Below are positions 27,004 through 35,536 of a stretch of DNA of 64,000 nucleotides, piece by piece. Positions within the stretch are counted from its first letter, which is position 1, and each line of letters begins with the position of its first letter. Position numbers and translations under genes: made by a program. The notes under the pieces are model-generated. The model was not told the DNA's origin and searched no databases. It saw only the letters and a program-made list of their open reading frames with translations. The DNA is taken from NCBI GenBank assembly GCA_017302165.1, contig JAFLCW010000001.1:1-64000 (forward strand), written 5' to 3'. The stretch comes from Alphaproteobacteria bacterium. Its GTDB lineage: Bacteria > Pseudomonadota > Alphaproteobacteria > Micavibrionales > Micavibrionaceae.

Positions 27004-28236
27004 TCAAGTGCGGGGCAGCAACGGATAAAACTCCACCACTTCACCGGGCTTGATGATTTCCACAGTCTCAGGAACATGCACCCAGCAGTTCATCTTCAAA
27101 ATCGGACTGACCATAAAAGAAGCCTGACCGTCCAGAATATCGACACTGCGGGTTCCATCCTCCCAGCTTTCGCTTTTTCCCTTTAAAATCATATGTAGCC
27201 CTGATTTTTTAACAAACTTTGTCATGGCGCGCGCATGAAGCGGCTTTTCCGGCTCCTGTCCCATCATCGCGCGTAAAGCCGAAACCACAAAAAAGCGTAA
27301 CCCCACAGCGCTCGCAACCGGATTCCCTGGCACCCCGAAATAAAATGCTCCATTGGGCAGTATTGCAAATAAATTAGGCTTCCCTGGTTTGAGCTTTACC
27401 TTGTGAAAGAGGATATCTGCCCCTATCTTTTCTAGCCCTTCTTTTACAAAATCAAATTCACCGGCTGAAACTGCGCCGCTGGAAATAATGATATCGCAAT
27501 TTTCTGCCATCAAAGCTTCAAGCTTCTTACAAAAAACATCCAGATCATCGCACACCGTCTCGCAAGGCAACACATCACATCCCAGCGCATCCAGAATGGC
27601 CAGCGCATAAGGGCGGTTTGAATTATAAATCTGACCAGATTCCAGAGGAGCCGATAAGTCATCAACAATCTCCCGCCCGGTCGCCATGAAAGCCACTTTC
27701 GGTTTTTTAAAAACACGTAGCCGGGAAATCCCCAATGTCGCCAAAGGCAGTATATGTGTTACCCCCAAAGCATCACCGGCTTTCAAGATTTCATCGCCTT
27801 TCTGAAAATCTTCTCCGGCCCGGCGAATATTTGCCATGGACTTTGGAACAGATTTGAACGTGATTTTTGAGTCCTGCACATCAACATTTTCAATAGGCAC
27901 CACAGCATCCGTGCCTTTTGGAACAGGCGCACCCGTCATAATATGAATGCATTTCTCAGCCATCAGCGCCTCTTCAGGCACAGGATCGCCCGCCGCGATA
28001 ACTCCAGATTTTTCAAGAACAACCGGAGTGTCCTCACTCGCGCCCTCCACATCGCCTATACGAACGGCAAAACCGTCCATTGCAGAATTATCAAAGGGCT
28101 GGATGGTAAGCGGCGCCAGCACATCTTCTGCACAGACGCGACCCGCAGCCTCATGCAGCACAATCACCTCTGTATCCAGACGATATGCGCTTGCCCGTTC
28201 CCGGATAGTTTTCTGTGCGGCTTCAAAAGAAATCAT
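27004..28236 (-). CDS. moeA: Molybdopterin molybdenumtransferase MoeA
   Basis: This 410-residue protein inserts molybdenum into adenylated molybdopterin. The family blocks are visible in order: QPFDNSAMDGFAVR, IMTGAPVPKGTDAVVPIE, ISRLRVFKKPKVAFMATGREIV, SSGAVSAGEFDFVKEGL and FGVPGNPVASAVG. Its 3' end faces the end of the Crp/Fnr gene with a 13-bp gap. The box at 28481, read leftward, predicts a start near 28446 with TATGGT as -10, giving a 210-nt leader that may contain a short gene. Confidence 0.93.
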   Translation of the reverse strand: MISFEAAQKTIRERASAYRLDTEVIVLHEAAGRVCAEDVLAPLTIQPFDNSAMDGFAVRIGDVEGASEDTPVVLEKSGVIAAGDPVPEEALMAEKCIHIMTGAPVPKGTDAVVPIENVDVQDSKITFKSVPKSMANIRRAGEDFQKGDEILKAGDALGVTHILPLATLGISRLRVFKKPKVAFMATGREIVDDLSAPLESGQIYNSNRPYALAILDALGCDVLPCETVCDDLDVFCKKLEALMAENCDIIISSGAVSAGEFDFVKEGLEKIGADILFHKVKLKPGKPNLFAILPNGAFYFGVPGNPVASAVGLRFFVVSALRAMMGQEPEKPLHARAMTKFVKKSGLHMILKGKSESWEDGTRSVDILDGQASFMVSPILKMNCWVHVPETVEIIKPGEVVEFYPLLPRT

Positions 28237-28249
28237 GAGGGTAATCTTA

Positions 28250-28417
28250 TCAGTCCGTAGCCTGATCGCAAGCTGTTCTCTCTTTTTTATTTAGCATAAA
28301 CGGCCTGTAATGCGCAGTTAAAATGCGCTCCTGCGATACTTGCCTGTTCTGGTTATCCGGGAAAAGCTTTTGTTCTATTTTCGCCGGAGTTTTCATCGGT
28401 GCGCGTTTATTGTTCAC
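28250..28417 (-). CDS. Possible small protein upstream of moeA
   Basis: This 55-codon ORF runs from a GTG (48 codons from an ATG at 28396) and ends 13 bp before moeA. The product is basic and polar (segments KTPAKIEQKLFPDN and ERILTAHYRPFML), with one cysteine near the end. No ribosome site is obvious and I know no homologue. It fills the gap between the predicted FNR-controlled start and moeA, which is the only reason to list it. Confidence 0.3.
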   Translation of the reverse strand: MNNKRAPMKTPAKIEQKLFPDNQNRQVSQERILTAHYRPFMLNKKERTACDQATD

Positions 28418-28480
28418 AATACGTCTTCTGTCTTTGGATGCTTCAAGTGTAAACCATAATCAAGATATCCAGCCTGTAAC

Positions 28481-28494
28481 TTGATCTGGATCAA
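28481..28494. promoter_or_regulatory. FNR/Dnr box between moeA and ubiT
   Basis: TTGATCTGGATCAA. Its centre is exactly 41.5 bp before the ubiT ATG (28529), and TATTGT (28517-28522) is a -10 candidate. Leftward it could start moeA transcription near 28446. Confidence 0.85.
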
Positions 28495-28528
28495 TCCCCA
28501 AAGCATACCCAGCGCTTATTGTCGGGTT

Positions 28529-29074
28529 ATGATGACAGCACAGGCCGATTACAGATCAGAAACTGAAAAGCAGGAGTACAGGTATTTACCACGGTTACTG
28601 CGCCTTATAATTGCGCCTGTGCCACTTTTTGCCATCCAACCTGTTTTACACAAAATCGTTCATCAAATAGCACAGAAACGACCGGAGTTATTTGACCGTA
28701 TCGGGCCACATAAAGACAAGCTTTTCCTGATTGATCCGGTAAATTTGCCCTTTGCCTTCGCATTAAGACCCAATCCGGACAGGCTTTCTTTTCGTGCCTA
28801 CCGGCGGCGCAACGTGCCGCAGGTCGAAGCCCGCATTGCCGGAACGTTTTTAACCTTGCTGGATATGGTGGATGGACAGTTGGACGGAGATGCTCTGTTT
28901 TTCACACGTGAGCTTGTAGTGGAGGGTGATACCGAAGCCGTTGTCTGCCTGCGTAATGCGATTGACGACATAGAGGGAAGTATCGCCGAGGACACCGCAA
29001 ATTTATTTGGATTTGCCGGACGAAATGCTTTGAAGGTTTTAAGAAAGGTGAGAAATCATGGCCGAAAACACTGA
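28529..29074 (+). CDS. ubiT: Anaerobic ubiquinone synthesis accessory factor UbiT (SCP2 domain)
   Basis: This protein has 181 residues from the ATG at 28529; the ATG at 28532 is also possible. The SCP2-like lipid-binding domain is recognised from LDMVDGQLDGDALFFTRELVVEGDTEAVVCLRNAID. UbiT works with UbiU and UbiV in O2-independent ubiquinone synthesis, probably by holding lipid intermediates. There is no Shine-Dalgarno sequence, and the FNR box spacing predicts that the transcript starts at the ATG. The end overlaps ubiU by 17 bp. Confidence 0.88.
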   Translation: MMTAQADYRSETEKQEYRYLPRLLRLIIAPVPLFAIQPVLHKIVHQIAQKRPELFDRIGPHKDKLFLIDPVNLPFAFALRPNPDRLSFRAYRRRNVPQVEARIAGTFLTLLDMVDGQLDGDALFFTRELVVEGDTEAVVCLRNAIDDIEGSIAEDTANLFGFAGRNALKVLRKVRNHGRKH

Positions 29075-30071
29075 GCCTGTAGGGGAACTTGTCTGTCCCG
29101 CAGGAACACCAGCGTCCCTGCGCACTGCTGTGGATGCTGGCGCGGATGCTGTCTATTGCGGATTTCAGAATGCAACCAACGCCCGCAATTTCCCGGGGTT
29201 AAACTTTACACTTCCAGAGATGAAAAAAGCAGTCGCCTATGCCCATGAACACGGGACAAAAGTGTTGCTGGCGGCCAATACATTTCCGCCTGCCGGCAAG
29301 ATACAGCTCTGGAAGGATGCTGTTGATTCAGCTGTTCGCATGGGAATTGATGCCATTATCGTGGCTGATATCGGGGTTGCCGGTTACATCAAGAAAAATC
29401 ATCCTGATCAGCGCATCCACTTATCCGTTCAGGCCGGTGCGCCTTCTGTTGAAGCCATTAAATATTATTGCGAGGAATTTGGTGTTCGGCGTGTTGTCTT
29501 GCCACGCATATTGACGATCCCTGAGATCAAATCGCTGAAGAAAGATATCCCTTGCGAAATCGAATGTTTTATTTTCGGCAATCACGGCCTTATGGCGGAA
29601 GGTCGGTGTAGCCTGACCAATTACGTCACTGGCTTGTCCACCAATATGGACGGCGTATGCTCCCCGGCCGGCGATGTGAAATATGAGGAAGATGCGCAGC
29701 GTAATCTGACGACCAAACTCGGCGCCTTCACCATTGATTGTTTTTCCTGCACGCAAAACCCCGGATATCCCACCATTTGCAAGGGACGTTACCGCGCACC
29801 GCACAGGCCGGATGGCTATTATGCCTTTGAAGAACCGATCAGCCTTAATCTGGCGCGCTTGCTGCCAGAACTTATCAAGGCTGGCGTGCATGCTTTCAAG
29901 ATTGAGGGGCGTCAACGATCCCGCGCCTATGTGCGTGAGGTTGTCTCGTCATGGCGCAAGGCCATAGATGATGTGATGGCGGGGCAGGACGTGGAGCTGG
30001 CGCATCTATTGTCCCTGACCGAAGGGCACAAACAAACGCAGGGCGCCTATGAAACAAAGAGATGGAGATAA
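29058..30071 (+). CDS. ubiU: UbiU, U32-family O2-independent hydroxylase subunit
   Basis: This 337-residue U32 'peptidase' family member partners UbiV in oxygen-independent ring hydroxylation of ubiquinone precursors, using a 4Fe-4S cluster. Cysteines for the cluster are visible in GRCSLTNY, GVCSPAGD, CFSC and TICKGRY, in the family order. The N-terminal ELVCPAGTPASLRTAVDAGADAVYCG is typical. It overlaps ubiT by 17 bp and ends 4 bp before ubiV. Confidence 0.92.
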   Translation: MAENTEPVGELVCPAGTPASLRTAVDAGADAVYCGFQNATNARNFPGLNFTLPEMKKAVAYAHEHGTKVLLAANTFPPAGKIQLWKDAVDSAVRMGIDAIIVADIGVAGYIKKNHPDQRIHLSVQAGAPSVEAIKYYCEEFGVRRVVLPRILTIPEIKSLKKDIPCEIECFIFGNHGLMAEGRCSLTNYVTGLSTNMDGVCSPAGDVKYEEDAQRNLTTKLGAFTIDCFSCTQNPGYPTICKGRYRAPHRPDGYYAFEEPISLNLARLLPELIKAGVHAFKIEGRQRSRAYVREVVSSWRKAIDDVMAGQDVELAHLLSLTEGHKQTQGAYETKRWR

Positions 30072-30075
30072 GCCA

Positions 30076-31002
30076 ATGACGGCACAATTGACAATGGGAC
30101 CTATTTTATTCCACTGGCCTGCTGAGAAAAAACGTGACTTTTATTTTCGCATTGCCGATGAAACGCCGGTTGAAACGGTCTATCTGGGCGAAGTTATCTG
30201 CTCCAAGCGTACGCCTTTTTTTGAACAGCATTATAGCGAAGTTGCCGAGCGCCTTATGGCGGGCGGGAAAAAAGTCGTATTTTGCTCTTTGGCTGAAATA
30301 ATGATCCCGCGCGAACGTAAAATGACGGAAGGATTATGCGAGCTGGAAGATTTCGAGGTTGAAGCCAATGATGCCGCCGCACTCTATCATTTGCGCGGCA
30401 AAGCGCACCGGATTGGCCAATATTTTAATGTCTATAACGAAGACGTGATGGAGCATCTGGCATCAAACGGCGCAACCCACTTTACTCTGCCTGCGGAATT
30501 ACCGGCGGAGTCACTATCCGCCTTGGGTCAAAAGGCCGATGATATCGGGGTCGGCCTTGAAGTGCAGGTTTTCGGGCGCGTTGGTCTTGCCCTGTCGGCA
30601 CGGTGTTATCATGCGCGCGCCCATGGCCGGGTTAAGGATAACTGCCAGTTTGTCTGTGAAGAAGATCCAGACGGCATGATTTTAAAAACACTCGAAGAAA
30701 AAGATTTTTTATGCGTTAACGGTGTACAGACATTATCTTACACTTACCTGAATCTTGTTCATGAATTGCATGAAATGGCTGATATGGGCGTGAAGTCTTT
30801 CCGCCTTTCCCCGCACACATGCGATATGAATCAGGTTGCTTGCCTGTTTAGAAACGTGATTGATAAAAAGATCAAGGCTGATGAGGCTGAAGCACGATTA
30901 AAAGAATTAATACCAAACGTGCCGTTTTCAAATGGATTTTATCATAAAACCCTTGGATACACTTGGCATAAACGTATTGAAGAGGTTGCCATTCATAACT
31001 GA
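30076..31002 (+). CDS. ubiV: UbiV, U32-family O2-independent hydroxylase subunit
   Basis: This 308-residue protein is read from the ATG at 30076, with GGAG upstream; a reading from 30049 overlaps ubiU. It forms the heterodimer with UbiU. Cysteines matching the UbiV cluster are in RCYHARAHG, DNCQFVCEED and LCVNGVQTLS. The C-terminal HKRIEEVA is typical of the family. Together ubiT, ubiU and ubiV let the cell make ubiquinone for NarI while growing on nitrate. Confidence 0.92.
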   Translation: MTAQLTMGPILFHWPAEKKRDFYFRIADETPVETVYLGEVICSKRTPFFEQHYSEVAERLMAGGKKVVFCSLAEIMIPRERKMTEGLCELEDFEVEANDAAALYHLRGKAHRIGQYFNVYNEDVMEHLASNGATHFTLPAELPAESLSALGQKADDIGVGLEVQVFGRVGLALSARCYHARAHGRVKDNCQFVCEEDPDGMILKTLEEKDFLCVNGVQTLSYTYLNLVHELHEMADMGVKSFRLSPHTCDMNQVACLFRNVIDKKIKADEAEARLKELIPNVPFSNGFYHKTLGYTWHKRIEEVAIHN

Positions 31003-31014
31003 GAATTGGATTAC

Positions 31015-31341
31015 ATGTATAAATTTATTTTTGCACTTCTGATTTTAACGTTTCCTCTGAACGCGCTTGAGGCATCCCTCTTTTGTCAGCCCTCTCAGAA
31101 CGAAATCAGCGAGGAGCATAAACCTTGTCATGATAATAATCCCGACCCTTCTGAAAATGCAGGCTCAACGTGTCAAAACATTTGTGTCTTTTGTGTAAAT
31201 CTTATGTTCTTAATCCATGACGAGCCTTCTTTATCAAATTTCAATTTCGGTTCAGAGCAATTTGTCTTTGCTTCCTCTATCAATACCCGCTCAATTAAAC
31301 CGCCCTTAAAACCTCCGAAAGCCTCTGAATTTGTTTTTTAA
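31015..31341 (+). CDS. Small exported Cys/His protein
   Basis: This protein has 108 residues from the ATG at 31015; a TTG at 31006 would add three. It begins with a hydrophobic signal-like segment (KFIFALLILTFPLNALEA). The middle contains cysteines and histidines spaced as FCQP, KPCHD, STCQNICVFC, which resembles small periplasmic metal-binding proteins such as the DUF2946 type, without a firm match. A second hydrophobic stretch lies near residues 60-65. It follows ubiV by 12 bp and may be the next gene of that operon. Confidence 0.55.
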   Translation: MYKFIFALLILTFPLNALEASLFCQPSQNEISEEHKPCHDNNPDPSENAGSTCQNICVFCVNLMFLIHDEPSLSNFNFGSEQFVFASSINTRSIKPPLKPPKASEFVF

Positions 31342-31377
31342 TCAACACAAATTCAATCTGAATAAAGGAGAAAAATA

Positions 31378-31599
31378 ATGTTCAGAAAACTTTTACCATT
31401 CGCAGCCGTTCTGTTCTTAGCCGCATGTGCTGGAACAGGCGTAACAACACATTCGACTTGTTCACATTGTCCAAAGCAATGCTGCGAACATTGTGAAGAC
31501 TGTAAAAACTGCGAATGCGGTTGTGATGACAATAAAGTTGATGAAAAGCCATGCAAAATTTGTATGGAAAGCGAACGTAAGCATCAACTCAATAACTAG
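31378..31599 (+). CDS. Small cysteine-rich lipoprotein
   Basis: This 73-residue protein has a strong AAAGGAG ribosome site. The lipobox LAAC puts the lipidated cysteine at position 17. The mature part has thirteen further cysteines in CxxC-like groups (CSHCPKQCCEHCEDCKNCECGC and a later CKIC, counted from about residue 28), suggesting dense metal or iron-sulfur binding at a membrane. I know no characterised homologue. The stop codon TAG ends on the first base of the inserted IS element. Without the IS the same TAG would form from the flank, so the gene is intact. Confidence 0.7.
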   Translation: MFRKLLPFAAVLFLAACAGTGVTTHSTCSHCPKQCCEHCEDCKNCECGCDDNKVDEKPCKICMESERKHQLNN

Positions 31600-31608
31600 G
31601 CTCAGGAT

Positions 31609-31983
31609 TCATTGATTAAGGTAAAACGTAACGATTGCAGCAATGGTAATGGCTGCAAGGAATGTTTCAGCACATCGGTCATAGCGCATGGCTATTCTGC
31701 GCCAATCTTTTAACCGTCCGAACATGTTCTCGATTTTGTGGCGTTGTTTATAAAGCTCCTTATCGTATCCAATCTGGATTCTACGGTTCTTTTTTGACGG
31801 AATGCAGGGCGTGATGCCTTTAACAATCAGAGCCCTTCTGAACCAGTCAGCATCATAACCGCGATCTGCAAGGAGCTCTTTTGCTTGCGGTAATGTATCC
31901 AGCAGCCGGGCCGCGCCTTTGTAATCGCTCATCTGACCTTCCGTCAGCAGCAGCGCCACCGGCTTGCCCTCACCATCGCACAC
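31609..31983 (-). CDS. IS5-family transposase, C-terminal part (orfB)
   Basis: This 124-codon frame carries the second catalytic aspartate (LLADRGYDADW) and the glutamate (HKIENMFGRLKDWRR) of the DDE transposase. Its ATG is internal to the real protein. The frame continues upstream without stop into the slippery region at the end of orfA, giving a junction sequence rich in GRTKGGLNSKLH, so one frameshift fusion protein is the expected product. Confidence 0.88.
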   Translation of the reverse strand: MCDGEGKPVALLLTEGQMSDYKGAARLLDTLPQAKELLADRGYDADWFRRALIVKGITPCIPSKKNRRIQIGYDKELYKQRHKIENMFGRLKDWRRIAMRYDRCAETFLAAITIAAIVTFYLNQ

Positions 31984-32000
31984 GGCATGAAGCTTTGAGT

Positions 32001-32387
32001 TCAGGCCGCCTTTGGTGCGCCCAATAGCGCGGGGAAAAATCCCTTTTTTAAAAGGCTCGCCGCCGTGCGGTGTGCCTTCAAATGCGTAGCGTCGATCATC
32101 AGCCGCCCGGTGTTGCTACTTTCTTCAACCAGCGCGGCAAAGATCTTATTGAACACGCCTTTCCTGCTCCAGCGTATGAAGCGCGTGTAGAGTGTCTTGT
32201 GGGGCCCGTATTCTTTTGGCGCGTCACGCCATTGAAGGCCGCGTTTGAGAACAAAAATGATCCCGCTGATAACGCGCACATCATCCACGCGAGGAGTGCC
32301 GTGCGGGTAGGGAAGATAACGTTTGATCCGGTCAAATTGTTCAGGCGTCAGGTAAAATAAATCACTCATGGCGGTACCTCCTGCCAT
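32001..32387 (-). CDS. IS5-family transposase, N-terminal part (orfA)
   Basis: This 128-codon frame (possibly starting at the ATG at 32369) contains the N-terminal DUF4096-like domain (FYLTPEQFDRIKRYLP) and the first catalytic aspartate (MIDATHLKAHR). A run of six A followed by G near the end (LLKKG) is a typical site of programmed frameshifting in the IS427 group, joining this frame to orfB. Confidence 0.88.
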   Translation of the reverse strand: MAGGTAMSDLFYLTPEQFDRIKRYLPYPHGTPRVDDVRVISGIIFVLKRGLQWRDAPKEYGPHKTLYTRFIRWSRKGVFNKIFAALVEESSNTGRLMIDATHLKAHRTAASLLKKGFFPALLGAPKAA

Positions 32388-32455
32388 CAGTGAATCATAT
32401 CTTCACCCCTTTGTGAATCCATAATCAACGAAGCCTGAGCCTAGACTATGACCTG

Positions 32456-32483
32456 CCGACAGCCAGTCTATTCCGGCTGTCGG
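32456..32483 (+). terminator. Intrinsic terminator right of the IS
   Basis: CCGACAGCC (32456-32464) pairs with GGCTGTCGG (32475-32483), followed by TTTCTTCC. It probably ended the ubiTUV/lipoprotein transcript before the IS inserted 15 bp upstream of it. Confidence 0.75.
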
Positions 32484-32576
32484 TTTCTTCCACCATGTTT
32501 AATACATAATGAGCACTCAAGCAGCTTTTCTCTTACTTACACGACCAACACTTTTATCGAGAAAGTTTTGATCGAC

Positions 32577-32590
32577 TTGATCTAGATCAA
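32577..32590 (+). promoter_or_regulatory. FNR/Dnr box of nrdDG
   Basis: TTGATCTAGATCAA is palindromic through all 14 bases. At -41.5 it predicts a start near 32625, and TATACC (32611-32616) fits as the -10 element. Confidence 0.9.
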
Positions 32591-32629
32591 ATTTGAAGCC
32601 CTTTATTTAGTATACCGTTTAATAAGAAC

Positions 32630-32645
32630 ACACAATATATAGTGT
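32630..32645 (+). promoter_or_regulatory. NrdR box of nrdDG
   Basis: ACACAATATATAGTGT matches the known NrdR consensus ACACWATATATWGTGT at every position. It lies just downstream of the predicted start, where a repressor would block the promoter. Only one box is seen, whereas NrdR sites usually occur as tandem pairs. Confidence 0.8.
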
Positions 32646-32730
32646 GTTTTGAAATTCCTCCTCGTTTTCTCCTTCCGAGAAGCAAGGTCGCAAAAATTCT
32701 TATGAAACAAACATGTAAAGGAGAAAAACC

Positions 32731-34773
32731 ATGTCCGACGCCTCTGCTGCCAGATCCAAAACCACCGATTCTGTAGAGAAAAAATCAGTGATTGCTTTCC
32801 CGGCGACTCATCCTGCCAACCCTGAAACAGATCAAATTGTAACGCTTTTCGGCGGAACGGATGTAGATTGCTCCGAGGCGATCAGCGAGTATATTTCCGG
32901 CTCCGACTGGAGAATCAAGGCCAATGCCAATACTGGGTATTCCAATGCCGGGTTGATCAATAATGTCGCCGGAAAAGTGATCGCCAATTTCTGGCTGGAT
33001 GAAGTTTACTCCCCCGAAGAAGGACAGGCGCACCGCAATGGCGATGTTCACATCCACGATCTGGACTGCCTGACCGGATATTGCGCAGGCTGGTCACTCC
33101 GTGCCCTGCTCAATGACGGTTTTAACGGCGTTGGCGGACGTGTTTCCTCTCGCCCCCCCCGTCATTTCCGCGAAGCTTTAGGGCAAATGTCCAATTTCCT
33201 TGGCATCCTGCAATCCGAATGGGCAGGCGCGCAGGCGTTCAGCTCATTTGACACCTACCTTGCACCTTATGTGTTTTATGATCAATTGAGCTTTAAAGAA
33301 GTGAAGAAGGCGATTCGTCAGTTTGTTTACAATCTGAACGTGCCCGCACGCTGGGGACAATCGCCCTTCACCAATATCACGCTGGATATTACAGTGCCGG
33401 AAGATCTGCAAAATCAGTTCCCAACGTACAACAACCTGCATCTCTTTAAAGGGATTGAGAATGATGAATTGCTGTTAAAAGCACAGCAGCGTGATATGGG
33501 CTTGCGCAGTCTTGAAGATACCACCTTCAAACATTTTGCACCCGAAATGGAGATGATCAACATCGCTTATTACGAGGTGATGACCGAAGGTGATTCAACC
33601 GGACAACCTTTCACCTTTCCCATCCCAACCGTCAATATCACAGAAGATTTTGACTGGGACAGCAAAGTTGCGGCGGCTATTTTTGAAAACACCGCAAAAG
33701 TCGGTAGCTCTTACTTCCAGAACTTCGTTGGCTCCCAATGGATGAAAAATGAGAAAGGCGAGCGCGTGCGCAATCCAGAAGCCTATTCCCCCGGTGCGGT
33801 GCGTTCCATGTGCTGCCGTCTGCAACTGGATTTGCGTGAGCTTCTCAAGCGTGGGAACGGTCTGTTTGGTTCAGCAGAGATGACCGGCTCTATCGGTGTT
33901 GTGACCCTGAACATGGCGCGCTTGGGCTACCGCTTCAAAGGCGACTTCAAGAGCTTGATGGCGGAGGTCGACCGCCTGATGGATATAGGCAAATCCACAT
34001 TGGAGAAAAAACGCGTCTTCGCACAAAAAATGTATGATCGAGGCTTATACCCCTACACATCACGTTACCTGCCGTTTTTCCGCAATCACTTCTCCACCAT
34101 CGGTGTAAACGGTATGAATGAGATGATCCGTAATTTCACCGATGACGAGCATGATATTACAGACGAGCAAGGCATTCAGATGAGCCTTGATATTCTGGAT
34201 CATATGCGCACAAAACTCCTTGGGTACCAGGAAGAAACAGGCAACCTCTATAATCTGGAGGCTACTCCAGCGGAAGGAACAACATACCGTTTCGCCAAAG
34301 AAGATAAAAAGCGCTTCCCTGATATCCTGCAGGCAGGCTTTGGTGAGAACATCTACTACACCAACTCATCGCAAATTCCTGCCGATCATACGGAAGATCC
34401 GTTTGAGGCTCTGGAACTACAAAATCGTCTGCAGTGCAAATATACGGGCGGTACGGTGTTGCATCTTTACATGAATGAGAAGCTGAGCAGTGCCGAAGCC
34501 TGCAAAGGGTTCGTCAAAAAAGTAATCGGCAATTACCAGCTTCCCTATATCACTGTTACGCCTGTTTTCTCGGTTTGTGATACGCATGGCTATCTCAACG
34601 GAGAACAACCGGAATGCCCGACCTGCGGTGAAAACACAAAAGTCTGGACCCGCGTCATGGGCTATTTCCGTCCCGTGGACAGTTTCAACAAAGGAAAACA
34701 GGGCGAACACCGCGAACGCAAGCACTTCAAAGAAGACTGGGTTGATACTGGTAATCTTTTTACAGGTGTGTAA
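32731..34773 (+). CDS. nrdD: Anaerobic ribonucleoside-triphosphate reductase NrdD
   Basis: This 680-residue class III reductase makes deoxynucleotides without oxygen. The glycyl radical is expected at G644 in RVMGYFRPV. The zinc-binding cysteines are in CDTHGY and ECPTCG near the C-terminus. The N-terminus lacks an ATP-cone domain, so activity control by dATP binding at that site is absent; the enzyme resembles shorter NrdD forms. It is followed 2 bp later by nrdG. Upstream DNA has both an FNR-type box and an NrdR box. Confidence 0.94.
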   Translation: MSDASAARSKTTDSVEKKSVIAFPATHPANPETDQIVTLFGGTDVDCSEAISEYISGSDWRIKANANTGYSNAGLINNVAGKVIANFWLDEVYSPEEGQAHRNGDVHIHDLDCLTGYCAGWSLRALLNDGFNGVGGRVSSRPPRHFREALGQMSNFLGILQSEWAGAQAFSSFDTYLAPYVFYDQLSFKEVKKAIRQFVYNLNVPARWGQSPFTNITLDITVPEDLQNQFPTYNNLHLFKGIENDELLLKAQQRDMGLRSLEDTTFKHFAPEMEMINIAYYEVMTEGDSTGQPFTFPIPTVNITEDFDWDSKVAAAIFENTAKVGSSYFQNFVGSQWMKNEKGERVRNPEAYSPGAVRSMCCRLQLDLRELLKRGNGLFGSAEMTGSIGVVTLNMARLGYRFKGDFKSLMAEVDRLMDIGKSTLEKKRVFAQKMYDRGLYPYTSRYLPFFRNHFSTIGVNGMNEMIRNFTDDEHDITDEQGIQMSLDILDHMRTKLLGYQEETGNLYNLEATPAEGTTYRFAKEDKKRFPDILQAGFGENIYYTNSSQIPADHTEDPFEALELQNRLQCKYTGGTVLHLYMNEKLSSAEACKGFVKKVIGNYQLPYITVTPVFSVCDTHGYLNGEQPECPTCGENTKVWTRVMGYFRPVDSFNKGKQGEHRERKHFKEDWVDTGNLFTGV

Positions 34774-34775
34774 CA

Positions 34776-35522
34776 ATGGCTCTTGCGCTTGCCAATAAAC
34801 TGGAAGTAAAGCCCCCTGTCAAAAAACAGGGGGCGCTTCCCATATACTCCGTCACCCCTTTCACGATGCTTGACTTTCCGGGGCAAACGGCCTGTATTGT
34901 CTGGTTTTCCGGATGCAACATGCGCTGTCCTTACTGCCACAATCCGCAAATCGTTAAGGGCAAGGGGCGCGGTGATGTGGGGCAGGTCTTCGATTTCCTG
35001 AAAAAGCGCGCCGGCCTTCTGGATGGAGTCGTTCTCTCCGGCGGGGAAGCCTCGGCCTATCCTGGATTGCCGGACTTTATCAAACAGGTGAAAAAGCTGG
35101 GCTATGCCGTCAAACTCGATACCAACGGTCTAAGACCGGATATCATTGACGATTTCTTGCGTCAGGGATTTTTGAATTACATTGCGCTGGATTACAAAGC
35201 CCCGTCCCATAAATTCAAGAAAGTCACAGGCGTTGATAAATACAACGAATTCACCAAAACGCTTGATCTTTTATGCGCGCAAAAAACCGTACCATTTGAG
35301 GTGCGCACCACCGTTCACACAGACCTGATGGATGAGGATGATGTCAATGCTATTATTCATGATCTTGAAAATCGCGGTTACCAAGGTCGGCACGCCATAC
35401 AGAATTTCACCCATAGCGATGATCGCCCGACACTGGGATTTATGCGTAAACAAGAGCGTGTCCTGAATACGGACGCGCTTTATGCTCCTCCAAATTTCAC
35501 CTTGGAATTTCGTAACTTCTAA
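34776..35522 (+). CDS. nrdG: NrdD-activating radical SAM enzyme NrdG
   Basis: This 248-residue activase generates the glycyl radical on NrdD. The radical-SAM cysteines are C47, C51 and C54 (CNMRCPYC), with the SAM-binding GGE in LSGGEASAYP. It is somewhat longer than E. coli NrdG and resembles the pflA-like NrdG2 type. It is coupled to nrdD with a 2-bp gap. An AAAAAATC-TG-ATTTTTT stretch after the stop (35521-35538) may end transcription between it and the convergent nsrR. Confidence 0.93.
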   Translation: MALALANKLEVKPPVKKQGALPIYSVTPFTMLDFPGQTACIVWFSGCNMRCPYCHNPQIVKGKGRGDVGQVFDFLKKRAGLLDGVVLSGGEASAYPGLPDFIKQVKKLGYAVKLDTNGLRPDIIDDFLRQGFLNYIALDYKAPSHKFKKVTGVDKYNEFTKTLDLLCAQKTVPFEVRTTVHTDLMDEDDVNAIIHDLENRGYQGRHAIQNFTHSDDRPTLGFMRKQERVLNTDALYAPPNFTLEFRNF

Positions 35523-35536
35523 AAAATCTGATTTTT

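Larger units (their letters stand above)
31599..32441 (-). mobile_element. IS5-family insertion sequence, IS427-like, 843 bp
   Basis: Terminal inverted repeats begin GGCTCAGGATTCATTGATTA on the left and, read inward, GGCTCAGGCTTCGTTGATTA on the right (18 of 20 match). Both sides show TA (31597-31598 and 32442-32443), the short target duplication of this group. It carries two overlapping-frame transposase ORFs. The insertion separates the cysteine-rich lipoprotein gene from its probable terminator at 32456. Confidence 0.9.
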
